64,000 nucleotides of DNA from Lachnospiraceae bacterium (GTDB lineage: Bacteria; Bacillota; Clostridia; Lachnospirales; Lachnospiraceae), in assembly GCA_024698715.1 (NCBI GenBank), contig JAILRA010000062.1, positions 1 through 64,000 of the forward strand. The letters are read 5' to 3'. The translations under genes and the position numbers were made by a program. Below the pieces are notes generated by a model. That model was not told where the DNA came from. It made no database searches and was given only the letters and a program-made list of their open reading frames with translations. Positions 1 through 9,123 of the stretch are shown one piece after another. The first letter of the stretch is position 1. The number at the start of each line of letters is the position of its first letter.

Positions 1-42
1 TCTCCAAAACCGTTCACGGGAGTTCGAATCTCTCTTCCCCTG
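1..42 (+). tRNA. tRNA-Ser, 3' part only
   Basis: The window opens inside a tRNA gene. A T-arm with stem GGGAG/CTCTC around the loop TTCGAAT (18-34) is followed by a 7-nt acceptor strand (35-41) and a G discriminator (42). The stretch before the T-arm looks like the end of a long variable arm. Long variable arm plus G73 points to tRNA-Ser. The anticodon lies outside the window, so the isoacceptor cannot be told. Confidence 0.75.
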
Positions 43-46
43 TTAC

Positions 47-85
47 ATCTCTCAAAACTGATGACCGGTTTTGGGAGATTTTTTT
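47..85 (+). terminator. Rho-independent terminator of the tRNA-Ser
   Basis: A 12-bp stem (47-58 with 68-79, one G-T pair) with a 9-nt loop is followed by a T-run at 80-85. It begins five bases after the tRNA 3' end. Confidence 0.85.
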
Positions 86-367
86 ATGCACAGGCTCATG
101 CAAAGAAAAGTTTCGTCTTCGACGACACACGAGCCACGCGAGCAGGAGGATTTTATTATCCCTGCTCGATTGCTTTTTGAAAAAATCCATATAACACAAA
201 AAACCTCCCGGGAAAAGGAGGTTTTTTGCTGTGTAAAAGGGGAATTCTTTCGGAATGATCTGTTTGTAAAATCAATTCGAATTACAATTAAGATTATATT
301 GCTACCCGACATAATAATATACAAATATCTTGCTTAAAAATAACAATATATTGCTCAAAATACTGTT
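86..367. other. gene-free stretch between tRNA-Ser and the hybrid kinase
   Basis: About 280 bp without a credible gene. It holds an 8-bp hairpin (139-146 with 161-168) and the terminator-like hairpin at 198-227. The 88-codon frame open at 71-337 starts inside the tRNA terminator, runs through the second terminator and has no ribosome site, so it is not annotated. Confidence 0.6.
198..227. terminator. terminator-like hairpin
   Basis: An 11-bp stem AAAAAACCTCC/GGAGGTTTTTT around an 8-nt loop, with A-run and T-run on either side, so it could work in both directions. No gene ends directly before it on either strand. It may be a second stop for the tRNA operon. Confidence 0.65.
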
Positions 368-396
368 TTGACACTTTTTTTGCGCTGGTTTATAAT
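368..396 (+). promoter_or_regulatory. consensus sigma-A promoter
   Basis: TTGACA (368-373), a 17-bp spacer and TATAAT (391-396): a perfect match to the vegetative consensus. It lies about 20 bp before the hybrid kinase start, giving a short untranslated leader. Confidence 0.9.
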
Positions 397-416
397 TATT
401 CAAACGGGGTATGGTT

Positions 417-3251
417 ATGATTAGTCTTTTCAATATTTTTAATATAATAGAACTTGTTGCGATCATAATTACGACAGTTTTCAGTATAATGATCCTGCGC
501 GAAAAATCTTCAATGAACGAGAAACTCCTCGGTCTTGTCGGTATAAGCGTTTTGTTCGATCTGATTGCTTATTATCTGGAAATGAATGCAAAGGATATTA
601 ATGAAGCACTGGCCTGTTCCAAGTTTCAGCTGATCTCCATTCTTTTTATGCAGACATTTCTTCTGGTTTTGGTATTCAAACTCTGCGATCTTGTATTTAA
701 AACTCCCTTTTTGGTAATAATCGTTATTATTGACATAGTATTCGGTCTGTATTTTCTTGGATTTGATTTCACAAAGGTTTACAGCTATTCTGAATTTGTT
801 TCGACCGGAACATTTCCTCATCTGGTCATAAAAGAAGGAATAGTTTTTATAATAAGTTGTATTTTTAATACAATGCTCAATATTATCGAGATAGGGATCA
901 TTATCAACCGCGCCAGAAATAAGGGTAAGAAGATCAGCAAAGAGTACATTCTTCTTTTATTATCTTTTATTCCTCCCATTATTTGTATGGCTTACAGACT
1001 TTCTCCTTTATATTTCACATATAATTTTGTTCCCTTACATATTTCATATGCGGTTTCATTCGGAATACTTACGATCATCGTATTTCAGTTCCGTCTTTTT
1101 GACTCGGTCCAGACGGCAAAGGAAGATATCATAAACGGTATTGAAGACGGATTTATCGTAATAGATGTCCGTAAGAATTTTCTTTATGCCAATAAAGTGG
1201 CATACGATCTTATACCGGAGCTTTCATTAAGTAACATGGCTGACAATATGATAAACAGGCTCTATAGAAGCAACAAGAAAGTTCTTAATATAGGAAGCAT
1301 GGAATTTCTTGTAGTGGTTAAGCCCTTCTATGATAAGAAAATGCTCAAAGGTTATCATTTGTGGCTTTACGACAAGACCGAAGAAAACAAAAACAACAAA
1401 AATCTTATTGAACTTAAGGAACAGGCGGAGAGAGCCAATCAGGCCAAAACCGTTTTCCTTGCGAACATGTCCCACGAGATAAGAACACCCGTTAACGCGA
1501 TAATGGGCTCGACTGAAATGATCTTACGTGAAAGAGATAAGAGCGAAAAGATAGAAGAACTGGCATACAGTATTAAGAATGCTTCCCTTATCCTTATCTC
1601 TATCATTTCCGATATTCTTGATTTCTCCAAGATCGAAGCGGGAAAGATGAATGCTGCTGAAAATGAATACGAACCCGGAGTTCTTATAAAGGATATTACC
1701 GATTCGGTAAGAGGAAAACTGAGAGAAAAAGGAATTGAACTCTATGTCAATATAAATGAGACATTGCCGAAAGTTTTAAGAGGCGATGAAGTTCATGTAA
1801 GACAGGTTTTCACCAATATACTCAATAATGCCGTCAAGTATACGCAGGAAGGAAGCGTTACAGTTAACGTGGACTGGAACCAGCAGAGCGGTATGGCTCT
1901 TATCAGAGCATCGGTACAGGATACGGGTGTCGGAATTCCCGAAAATGCACTTTCAACGATCTTTGATTCATTCCAGAGAGCTGATATGATCAAAAACCGT
2001 ACCATCGAAGGCACCGGACTCGGACTTGCGATAACGAAAAGGCTTGTTGAGAGCATGGGCGGTACGATCAATGTAAAGAGTACCTACGGTGAAGGAAGTA
2101 CATTTTCTTTTACGTTTTTCCAGAATGTTGTTGACTATACTCATACGGGCAAATTATCGGAAATTGTGATCCCGACCAAAGGCGAAGACTCAAATGAATC
2201 GTTCATTGCTCCGATGGCAAAGGTTCTCGCCGTTGATGACAATGTTACCAATATCAAGGTAATAAAGGGTATTCTTGATATGTATCAGATAAAAGTCGAT
2301 ACGGCAACGAGCGGACAGGAATGCCTCGATAAAGTTATGAAGAACCATTATCATCTTATTCTGATGGATCAGATGATGCCGATAATGGACGGTATCGAAA
2401 CTGCTGAAAATATCAGAAAACTTCCGCAGAAAGACAAAAAGAATGTTCCTATCATCGCATTGACGGCAAATGCCATAAGAGGATCAAGGGAAATGTTTCT
2501 TGAAAAAGGCTTTCAGGACTATCTGTCAAAGCCTCTGAACATCAATCTTCTCGAAACACTTCTTATTAAGTATCTTCCCGATGAATTCATTCATTTTGTG
2601 GATAAAGAAGACCCCAACATCAAGATAAGCAAGAATATCACGATCGCGGGTGTTGATACGCAGGCCGGAATCAAAAATTACAACAATTCCGTATCGCGTT
2701 ATATCCAGGTTTTAAAATATATCTATGATGACGGCGAAGGTCAGATCGCAAGAATGATGGATAATATCGCAAATGAGGATTACGAGCAGTATACATTTGA
2801 AACTCATGCTCTTAAAGGTCTGGCACTCGGTGTCGGAGCAAATTCTCTGGCGGAAAAAGCCAAGGAACTTGAATTCGCAGTCAGAGAGGGCAATATTGAC
2901 AAAGTTAAGGCCGAAGCAGGAACGCTGATCGAAGAATACAGAAGAATACTGGCCAATATCAAATTTGTTCTGGTCGAAAACGGGATCGATACGGATAAGG
3001 AAATAGAAGTTACCAGAGGAATGCTTTCGGATGCAGAGATGAAAGAAGAACTTGAATCTTTGCGAGACAGTCTGGAAATGCTTGATATGACTGAATCCGA
3101 CAGCAAGATCTCATTCCTTTTGCAGGCTGACGTGGATCAAAAGAGGAGAAATAAATTCAAGAAGATAAGGGCATCCGTTAAGGAATTTGATTATGACGAA
3201 GCAATGATCATAGTTGATGAGATACTTAAGGAACTGCAAACGGAAAACTAA
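417..3251 (+). CDS. hybrid sensor histidine kinase (7TM - kinase - receiver - HPt)
   Basis: Membrane sensor kinase carrying a complete internal phosphorelay. About seven hydrophobic helices fill residues 1-225 (7TM histidine-kinase sensor type), then a PAS-like stretch, the dimerisation/H-box with MSHEIRTP (His about 353), an ATPase domain with DTGVGIP and GTGLGLAI, a receiver with phospho-acceptor Asp in LMDQMMP (about 651), and a C-terminal HPt domain with THALKG (His about 797). An in-frame ATG lies at 411 directly against GGGG, but the ATG at 417 is correctly spaced from it and is preferred. No response regulator is adjacent; the nearest one (19259) is far away. The signal sensed is not evident. 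Confidence 0.92.
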   Translation: MISLFNIFNIIELVAIIITTVFSIMILREKSSMNEKLLGLVGISVLFDLIAYYLEMNAKDINEALACSKFQLISILFMQTFLLVLVFKLCDLVFKTPFLVIIVIIDIVFGLYFLGFDFTKVYSYSEFVSTGTFPHLVIKEGIVFIISCIFNTMLNIIEIGIIINRARNKGKKISKEYILLLLSFIPPIICMAYRLSPLYFTYNFVPLHISYAVSFGILTIIVFQFRLFDSVQTAKEDIINGIEDGFIVIDVRKNFLYANKVAYDLIPELSLSNMADNMINRLYRSNKKVLNIGSMEFLVVVKPFYDKKMLKGYHLWLYDKTEENKNNKNLIELKEQAERANQAKTVFLANMSHEIRTPVNAIMGSTEMILRERDKSEKIEELAYSIKNASLILISIISDILDFSKIEAGKMNAAENEYEPGVLIKDITDSVRGKLREKGIELYVNINETLPKVLRGDEVHVRQVFTNILNNAVKYTQEGSVTVNVDWNQQSGMALIRASVQDTGVGIPENALSTIFDSFQRADMIKNRTIEGTGLGLAITKRLVESMGGTINVKSTYGEGSTFSFTFFQNVVDYTHTGKLSEIVIPTKGEDSNESFIAPMAKVLAVDDNVTNIKVIKGILDMYQIKVDTATSGQECLDKVMKNHYHLILMDQMMPIMDGIETAENIRKLPQKDKKNVPIIALTANAIRGSREMFLEKGFQDYLSKPLNINLLETLLIKYLPDEFIHFVDKEDPNIKISKNITIAGVDTQAGIKNYNNSVSRYIQVLKYIYDDGEGQIARMMDNIANEDYEQYTFETHALKGLALGVGANSLAEKAKELEFAVREGNIDKVKAEAGTLIEEYRRILANIKFVLVENGIDTDKEIEVTRGMLSDAEMKEELESLRDSLEMLDMTESDSKISFLLQADVDQKRRNKFKKIRASVKEFDYDEAMIIVDEILKELQTEN

Positions 3252-3280
3252 AAGATCTGTCTATATTCGGAGGGGTTACG

Positions 3281-3742
3281 ATGGGATTTGAGAGTGAGAA
3301 GAAAAGCATAGACGAAATGCTGAGTGAATACAGGGAAGTGGTAAGTGAAATAGCCAAATACCTTCCCTGGCTTGAAAATAAATCCGGTGAGAAAGCGAGT
3401 TCAACTTACACACCGGAAGGCGGCGGGAACACGCTGGCTATTCCCGTATACGATTCAACGCTCCTTTCTTTCGTGAAAATGCTGGATAAAACCGGAAGAA
3501 TGAACAGAAATTACGATTATGTCTATAAAAAATACAAGATCTATTCGACGGAAGACGAACTGAGTCTTATTCATCGTGCGGATCTTAAGGACATGGATAT
3601 GCTTTTTGCAATTCTTTCAAAATATGTGATCAAAGGAAGAGTAAAAGGCGCTTACTGGAACGAAGCCATGCAAAACGGAATCTTTTACGAGACTGTAAAA
3701 AAGATGAAAGAACTGGTGGAATTTTGGACCATGCCGATGTGA
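3281..3742 (+). CDS. uncharacterised small protein (DUF6508-like?)
   Basis: A 153-residue soluble, mostly helical protein with no signal peptide. The start follows a good GGAGG site, 29 bp after the hybrid kinase, so it is probably cotranscribed. The C-terminal half has a run of short helices ending in VKKMKELVEFW. The pattern loosely recalls DUF6508 proteins, but I would not assign a function. It converges with the NYN-LOTUS gene, with only 22 bp between the stop codons. Confidence 0.75.
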   Translation: MGFESEKKSIDEMLSEYREVVSEIAKYLPWLENKSGEKASSTYTPEGGGNTLAIPVYDSTLLSFVKMLDKTGRMNRNYDYVYKKYKIYSTEDELSLIHRADLKDMDMLFAILSKYVIKGRVKGAYWNEAMQNGIFYETVKKMKELVEFWTMPM

Positions 3743-3764
3743 TCTTATTTTCAGGTTTCGGATT

Positions 3765-4778
3765 TTACCGACCGTTTTTTGCCGGACTCTTTTTTGTATA
3801 TGAAGTTTTGGCTTTCTGTGTTCCCTTTGCGGCATATTCCGCATTAAGGGTAACAACCCTTCCGAGACTTGTGACTTTAACGCTTGGGAGGTCGCTTAAA
3901 AACTTGGAGAAACGGGTATATCCGTAATTTTCAAAATTAAATGTCGGGTGAAGACCCAGAAGCTTCTGATTTAACTGACCTGTATTGCAGGAATTTTTCT
4001 CACATTCTTTAAGAAGGGAAATGATATCGCTTTCAATTGCTTTAAGCGATATCTCCGAATCTTTAAGTATCGCGGTTACCGTATTTTCGGTATATTTCAG
4101 CTCAATGTTCTTAAAGTTTTCAAGGAATTTCGAAAACTTGGTATATCCGTAGTTACGCATATCGAATGCGGGATCGAATTTGGTGATTCTGCTTCCGAGT
4201 TCTCCGATATCCATCATCGTGCCGTTTACACCGTTTTCCATGATGATCTTGCTTATCATGGATTCGAGTACTGGGATGGGGGTTACGGCGTCTGTCTGAA
4301 CATTGGTATCATTTTCCGAGGAATTCTCACCGGTTTCGGAATCTTCATCGGCGAGCAGGTCGATAAAGAAAAATCTCTCGCAGGACACCCTGAAAGGTTC
4401 CGGAGTTTTCTGCTCACCCATACCGATAACGGTCATTCCTGATTCGCGAAGTCTCATTGCAAGTCTTGTAAAATCGGAGTCGCTAGTTGCAAGACAGAAT
4501 CCGTTGACACTGCCTGAATACAGAATATCCATCGCATCGATTATCATTGCCGAATCCGTCGAATTCTTGCCCGTGGTGTAATTGTACTGCTGAACGGGAT
4601 TGATCGAGTGGGAGAGCATTGCGTTCTTCCAGCTTCTGTTATTTGATTTGGTCAGATCGCCGTAAAGTCTTTTATATGTAATGGTTCCGTATTTGGAAAG
4701 CTCTTCGATAATTATTTTGATATATTTTGATGAAATATTGTCTGCATCTATTAGCAGCGCAAATTTTTTTTCTTCCAT
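3765..4778 (-). CDS. NYN-domain protein with two LOTUS (OST-HTH) domains
   Basis: A 337-residue protein with an N-terminal PIN-like NYN domain (about 1-150; acidic motifs LLIDADN, DSAMIIDAMD and ATSDSDF match the metal-binding aspartates of LabA/DUF88 proteins), a short acidic linker, and two winged-helix LOTUS domains (about 185-260 and 265-330) that share the motif NYGYTKFSKFL / NYGYTRFSKFL. The family is known or suspected to bind and cut RNA; the substrate here is unknown. Start chosen at the ATG after GAAAGG; the frame is open 31 codons further upstream without a better site. It stands alone on the minus strand. Confidence 0.88.
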   Translation of the reverse strand: MEEKKFALLIDADNISSKYIKIIIEELSKYGTITYKRLYGDLTKSNNRSWKNAMLSHSINPVQQYNYTTGKNSTDSAMIIDAMDILYSGSVNGFCLATSDSDFTRLAMRLRESGMTVIGMGEQKTPEPFRVSCERFFFIDLLADEDSETGENSSENDTNVQTDAVTPIPVLESMISKIIMENGVNGTMMDIGELGSRITKFDPAFDMRNYGYTKFSKFLENFKNIELKYTENTVTAILKDSEISLKAIESDIISLLKECEKNSCNTGQLNQKLLGLHPTFNFENYGYTRFSKFLSDLPSVKVTSLGRVVTLNAEYAAKGTQKAKTSYTKKSPAKNGR

Positions 4779-4821
4779 GGGATAACCTTTCGATGTCACG
4801 TTAGTTTTTTTCACAGATTTT

Positions 4822-4850
4822 ATTATAACCAAAATGGATACGGATTTCCA
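4822..4850 (-). promoter_or_regulatory. probable promoter of the NYN-LOTUS gene
   Basis: On the minus strand, TGGAAA (4 of 6 matches), 17-bp spacer, then perfect TATAAT, about 40 bp before the ATG at 4778. Confidence 0.5.
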
Positions 4851-5014
4851 TATGGTGTTTGATAATTGCATATAATACGTTTTGTAAAATGTGTGAATTT
4901 TTATCTGAAAATATGATAAAATAAAAAAACGGATAATTTAATAATGAGCATTGTGCTTCGGACTGTTTTAGAATCCGATACGGGCTCGCGGCAAAAATAC
5001 AAAAAGGGGTTAAT

Positions 5015-5755
5015 ATGTACGATTTATCAAAGAAAAACTGGGTATTGTTCAATTATCTTGACTGGAATGCATATTTTAAAAGAAACGATAAAAGGAGGCT
5101 TGAGGTAGATTTTGACAAAGAAAACGAATTATCCAAAGAGGACAGGGATAAGATCTTTAAATCCATTGCCGCATTTCAGGTGGGAGAGCACAGCGACGGC
5201 ATTTACTTAAGGAAACTCGCTGAAAAATTTGCCCAAAAAGAAAAAGAAGAGTTATATCCCGAAACGATGAATCTCTTTATTAAAGAGGAGAACTTTCATT
5301 CCGCATATCTTGCATGGTATATGGACCATTACGGAGTGAAGAAAACAGAAAAGAACAAACTGGATAAAATCTTCAGAATGCTCAGACATAACGGAAATCT
5401 GTTTACCGAGATATCAGTCCTTGTAACTGCGGAAATAATTGCGCTCTCATATTATTCGGCTCTCGGAAACGTTGCCGATAAGATCGGTTCGCCGGCTCTG
5501 CGATCGATATGTAACCAGATGCTTCATGACGAGCTTCCGCATATAGTATTTCAGTCATATACGCTTTCATATTTTTCCAACAATGCTTTTGTGAAACTTT
5601 TCAGAAAAGTTCTGATGGACTGTACAACGCTTGCCGTTTATTTTATGTACGGAAACATTCTTCGCGAAGGAGGATATGACTACAGGCGTTTCAGAAAAGA
5701 AAATATCGGTTATTTAAACCAGTCTTTGTTTATAGTAGAGATGAATGGTTTCTGA
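5015..5755 (+). CDS. ferritin-like diiron protein of unknown function
   Basis: A 246-residue helical protein with the paired carboxylate/histidine pattern of a non-haem diiron four-helix bundle: E58, then E92-x2-H95 (EENFH), then E140, then E173-x2-H176 (DELPH). Spacing (33-34 and 32-33 residues) is the ferritin/ribonucleotide-reductase-like arrangement. The length fits small diiron oxygenases or oxidases (AurF- or MiaE-like) better than ferritin, but no sequence here proves a substrate. Good ribosome site AAAAAGGGG. Monocistronic, followed by a terminator at 5822. Confidence 0.75.
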   Translation: MYDLSKKNWVLFNYLDWNAYFKRNDKRRLEVDFDKENELSKEDRDKIFKSIAAFQVGEHSDGIYLRKLAEKFAQKEKEELYPETMNLFIKEENFHSAYLAWYMDHYGVKKTEKNKLDKIFRMLRHNGNLFTEISVLVTAEIIALSYYSALGNVADKIGSPALRSICNQMLHDELPHIVFQSYTLSYFSNNAFVKLFRKVLMDCTTLAVYFMYGNILREGGYDYRRFRKENIGYLNQSLFIVEMNGF

Positions 5756-5821
5756 AACAAAATATAAGTACTGATATTTATTTTCGATATAAATCAGAGA
5801 AATAAGCAGGATCGGACATCA

Positions 5822-5853
5822 AAAAAGGACTTCGTATCATCGAAGTCCTTTTT
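5822..5853. terminator. bidirectional terminator
   Basis: A 13-bp perfect stem AAAAAGGACTTCG/CGAAGTCCTTTTT with a 6-nt loop. It serves the diiron protein gene (plus) and the tRNA-Leu(CAG) gene (minus), which begins 22 bp away. Confidence 0.85.
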
Positions 5854-5874
5854 CGATCAGTTTTTTTGATCCAA

Positions 5875-5957
5875 TGCAGGAAAAGGGATTTGAACCCTCA
5901 CGAAGTTGCCTTCACACGGACCTGAACCGTGCGCGTCTGCCGTTCCGCCACTCCTGC
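5875..5957 (-). tRNA. tRNA-Leu(CAG)
   Basis: An 83-nt class II tRNA. Acceptor GCAGGAG pairs with TTCCTGC, discriminator A. Anticodon stem CACGG/CCGTG encloses the loop TTCAGGT, so the anticodon is CAG. The long variable arm contains GGCAACTTCGTG, as in leucine tRNAs. CCA is not encoded. It has its own promoter and terminator. Confidence 0.93.
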
Positions 5958-5992
5958 ATCTTTGGTCGTTTGTTTAACGGCTCCAATATCGT

Positions 5993-6021
5993 ATTATAGA
6001 TTATTAGCTTTTCTATGTCAA
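5993..6021 (-). promoter_or_regulatory. promoter of tRNA-Leu(CAG)
   Basis: On the minus strand, TTGACA, 17-bp spacer and TATAAT, both hexamers perfect, 35 bp before the mature tRNA 5' end. Confidence 0.9.
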
Positions 6022-6072
6022 AGGTAATTGAAAAAGTTCTGAAATATTACCTCTCAAAAGGGTTAAAAGAAT

Positions 6073-6100
6073 AAAAAAACCGTCCGATATAATCAGACGG
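6073..6100 (-). terminator. terminator of tRNA-Leu(AAG)
   Basis: On the minus strand, stem CCGTC/GACGG extended inward by GAT/ATC, followed by a T-run of seven. It lies 17 bp after the tRNA and separates the two leucine tRNA genes. Confidence 0.8.
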
Positions 6101-6117
6101 AATGTTAAAATATTTAA

Positions 6118-6201
6118 TGCGGGAAATGGGACTTGAACCCACACGTCGTTGCCAACACTAGATCCTTAGTCTAGCCTGTCTGCCAATTCCAGCATCCCCG
6201 C
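6118..6201 (-). tRNA. tRNA-Leu(AAG)
   Basis: An 84-nt class II tRNA; acceptor GCGGGGA, discriminator A. The anticodon stem CTAGA/TCTAG encloses the 7-nt loop CTAAGGA, which gives anticodon AAG. An A at position 34 is rare in bacteria, where normally only tRNA-Arg(ACG) carries it, and it would be expected to be deaminated to inosine by TadA. All arms look intact, so this is a functional gene rather than a remnant. Confidence 0.92.
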
Positions 6202-6221
6202 ATGTCATTAGCGACTAAACT

Positions 6222-6250
6222 ATATTAACAAAGACTCAAAAAATTGTCAA
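6222..6250 (-). promoter_or_regulatory. promoter of tRNA-Leu(AAG)
   Basis: On the minus strand, TTGACA, 17-bp spacer and TAATAT, about 20 bp before the tRNA 5' end. Confidence 0.85.
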
Positions 6251-6342
6251 TAAATAAATTTTAAAAAATGAAAAAATAAAAAAGGATTTTAATGATTTAT
6301 TCAGAATAATTTAATTGGATAGCATTTTTCGGGGTAAATATA

Positions 6343-7347
6343 ATGACAATCAGAGAGAGAATCGAAAAGGAAGAAAAAGAGATACTCAGTCCTTACGCGA
6401 CGCTTTCCATGAATTCAAAAGGCAGGAAACGCGATGAGGAACAATGCGATATAAGACCTGTATTCCAGAGAGACAGGGACAGGATACTGCACAGCAAGTC
6501 TTTCAGAAGACTTAAAGACAAAACACAGGTTTTTCTTCTTCCCGAAGGAGATCATTACAGAACAAGACTTACACATACACTTGAAGTTTCCCAGAATGCC
6601 CGTACGATCGCGAAGGCATTAAGGATGAATGAAGATCTGGTTGAAGCCATAGCTCTCGGCCATGACCTCGGACATACACCCTTTGGACATTCAGGAGAGA
6701 GGGTTTTAAACGAAATCTGCCCATATGGGTTCAAACATAACGAACAAAGCTTAAGAACGGTGGATGTTCTCGAAAAAGACGGTCAGGGTCTTAATCTTAC
6801 GGAAGAAGTAAGAGACGGTATTTTAAATCATCAGACCGCATGCATGCCTTCCACACTTGAAGGAAAGATTGTAAGATTATCCGATAAAATTGCTTATTTT
6901 CATCATGACATGGATGATGCATTAAGAGCCGGAATACTTACCGAAGAAGATGTTCCCAAAGATATAAGGGAAGTTCTGGGTAATACAACGGGTGAGAGAC
7001 TCGATCGGTTCATCCATGATATAGTGACCAATTCTCTCGGAAAACCCGAGATAATCATGTCGCCTCCGGTTGCGCAGGCGATGGTCAAACTTAAAGAGTT
7101 TATGTACGACTCGGTATATAAGAATCCTGTAGCAAAGAAAGAAGAAGGAAGAGCAAATCTTCTCATAAGCAATCTTTACGACTATTATCTGGTTCATACC
7201 GAGGCGTTGCCGAAAGAATTGATAAAACTTATAGAAAAAGGCGAGAGCGAGGAAAGAGTGGTCTGCGATCATATAGCCGCAATGACCGACAGATTCGCTA
7301 TTGCCAAATTTGAAGAGATTTATATTCCGAAAGTCTGGTACGGCTGA
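6343..7347 (+). CDS. dgt: deoxyguanosinetriphosphate triphosphohydrolase-like protein
   Basis: HD-superfamily dNTPase that cleaves dNTPs to nucleoside plus triphosphate and so adjusts the dNTP pool. The metal site is visible as RLTHTLEV (H78), the HD pair GHDLGH (107-108) and HTPFGH, with a later D in LSDKIAYFHHD. The 334-residue length fits the short Dgt-like (type 2) family rather than the 505-residue E. coli enzyme. The gene is 2 bp upstream of dnaG, an arrangement common in Clostridia, and is probably cotranscribed with replication and sigma factor genes. Confidence 0.92.
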   Translation: MTIRERIEKEEKEILSPYATLSMNSKGRKRDEEQCDIRPVFQRDRDRILHSKSFRRLKDKTQVFLLPEGDHYRTRLTHTLEVSQNARTIAKALRMNEDLVEAIALGHDLGHTPFGHSGERVLNEICPYGFKHNEQSLRTVDVLEKDGQGLNLTEEVRDGILNHQTACMPSTLEGKIVRLSDKIAYFHHDMDDALRAGILTEEDVPKDIREVLGNTTGERLDRFIHDIVTNSLGKPEIIMSPPVAQAMVKLKEFMYDSVYKNPVAKKEEGRANLLISNLYDYYLVHTEALPKELIKLIEKGESEERVVCDHIAAMTDRFAIAKFEEIYIPKVWYG

Positions 7348-7349
7348 AA

Positions 7350-9113
7350 ATGTTTTATCCTCAGGAACTTATAGATACAATTCAACAAAATAACGATATA
7401 GTAGATGTAATAAATGAATATATACCCCTGACGAAAAAAGGGTCTAATTACGTATGTCTTTGCCCTTTTCATCAGGATTCTAATCCTTCGCTCATGGTCA
7501 GCAGATCAAAGCAGCTCTTTAAGTGCTTTGCATGCGGTGAGGGCGGAAACGTATTTACATTTCTGCAAAAATACGATTCCAAGAGCTTTCCCGAAGCAGT
7601 TGAAACTCTGGCAGAAAGAGCGGGCATCAAACTTCCCGAAAATAATTCGGGCGAGTATTCAAAAGCCAGACAGGATTACAAGCAAAGACTCATAGAATGC
7701 AATACCGAAGCAGCCCGATATTTCTACATGCTTTTGAGAAATGAGAAGGGAAAGAACGGTTTTTCCTATTTCAAAAAAAGAGAACTTTCCGATGAGACGA
7801 TGAAAAAATTCGGGCTAGGATATTCGGGACTGGACGGAAAAGGCTGTATTACATATTTGAAAAATCAGCAGTTTACCGATAAAGAGATCATTGATTCGGG
7901 ACTCGGAGTATATGACGAAAGACATGGTCTGAGGGCTAAATTCTGGAACCGTGTAATGTTTCCGATCAAGAATCAGGCCGGAAAAGTAATAGGATTCGGC
8001 GGACGGGTAATGGGCGACGGGGAACCGAAGTATCTCAATTCACCGGAAACTCAGGTGTTCAACAAGAGTCTGAACCTTTATGCTTTTGATATTGCCAAGG
8101 CATCCAGAAGTTCCTATTTTATCCTTTGTGAAGGATACATGGATGTAATAGCTCTGCATCAGGCCGGTTTTAATATGGCCGTTGCCTCGCTTGGTACGGC
8201 ATTTACTTCGGGACAGGCGAATATAATAAAAAGGTATGTAAGTGACGTTTATCTTTCATACGATTCAGACGGACCGGGAGTCAAGGCGGCGGTAAGGGCA
8301 GCCAAAATCTGCAGGGATTTCGGATTGTCATGTAAAGTTATTAATATGAGGCCTCATAAAGATCCCGATGAATTCATAAAAAATCTTGGGAAAGAGGAAT
8401 TTCAAAAGAGAATTGATGAGGCGCCGAACGCTTTTATTTTCGAAATAAACAAACTCAGGGAACAGTACGATCCTTCGGATCCGGATGCAAACACCAGATA
8501 TGACAATGAGGTGGCAAAGCTTCTGGCAGAGATGAAGGATGATGTTTCCAGAGCCAATTATATAGCAGCCTGTGCCAAAGAAATGGGAATAAGCCGTGAA
8601 GTTTTAAGCGACAGGGTTTCATCCGAAGCGGCAAAACTTTCCAATTTCAATTCGACATCAGTGATCCCGAAATCCGGAATACATGATAAAAAGGATGATA
8701 CAAAAGCTAAAGCACAGCAACTTATGTTAACCTATTTGGCTGAATATCCGTCCGTATATCCTCAGATAAAAGGAATAATCACACCTGAGGATTTTACCGA
8801 GGAACCATACAGGGAAGTGGCTGAGAAATTCTTTGAGGATCTTGAGAACGGAAACGCTTCACCTGCGAGAATGGTAAATATGTTCGAGGACGAAGAAATT
8901 CAGAATAAAGTATCCGATATGTTCACCGGATATCTGAACGGTGTCGAAAACAAGGAAGATATCGGAACGGCATTGGTTGACATAATTTACAGGATCAAAA
9001 ATAATTCTCTCGAAGAACTTAAGAAGAAAGAGAAGGTCGATCCTTCTTTGTTCATGGCAAAGAAAAAAGAAATCATGGATTTGAGAAAAATCAAAATAGA
9101 TATACCTGATTAA
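7350..9113 (+). CDS. dnaG: DNA primase
   Basis: Makes RNA primers at the replication fork. The N-terminal CHC2 zinc finger is complete (C38, H41, C59, C62), followed by the RNA polymerase core with a Toprim motif [14 protein letters not shown] (E261) and YDSDGPG (D305, D307). The C-terminal part (about 430-587) is the helical helicase-interacting region. 587 residues is normal. It is second in the dgt-dnaG-rpoD chain; rpoD follows after 10 bp with its own AAGGAG site inside the gap. Confidence 0.97.
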   Translation: MFYPQELIDTIQQNNDIVDVINEYIPLTKKGSNYVCLCPFHQDSNPSLMVSRSKQLFKCFACGEGGNVFTFLQKYDSKSFPEAVETLAERAGIKLPENNSGEYSKARQDYKQRLIECNTEAARYFYMLLRNEKGKNGFSYFKKRELSDETMKKFGLGYSGLDGKGCITYLKNQQFTDKEIIDSGLGVYDERHGLRAKFWNRVMFPIKNQAGKVIGFGGRVMGDGEPKYLNSPETQVFNKSLNLYAFDIAKASRSSYFILCEGYMDVIALHQAGFNMAVASLGTAFTSGQANIIKRYVSDVYLSYDSDGPGVKAAVRAAKICRDFGLSCKVINMRPHKDPDEFIKNLGKEEFQKRIDEAPNAFIFEINKLREQYDPSDPDANTRYDNEVAKLLAEMKDDVSRANYIAACAKEMGISREVLSDRVSSEAAKLSNFNSTSVIPKSGIHDKKDDTKAKAQQLMLTYLAEYPSVYPQIKGIITPEDFTEEPYREVAEKFFEDLENGNASPARMVNMFEDEEIQNKVSDMFTGYLNGVENKEDIGTALVDIIYRIKNNSLEELKKKEKVDPSLFMAKKKEIMDLRKIKIDIPD

Positions 9114-9123
9114 GGAGAAAAAA

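Noticed and set aside
71..337. 88-codon open frame after the tRNA-Ser
   Set aside because: Begins inside the tRNA terminator, crosses a second hairpin and has no ribosome site.
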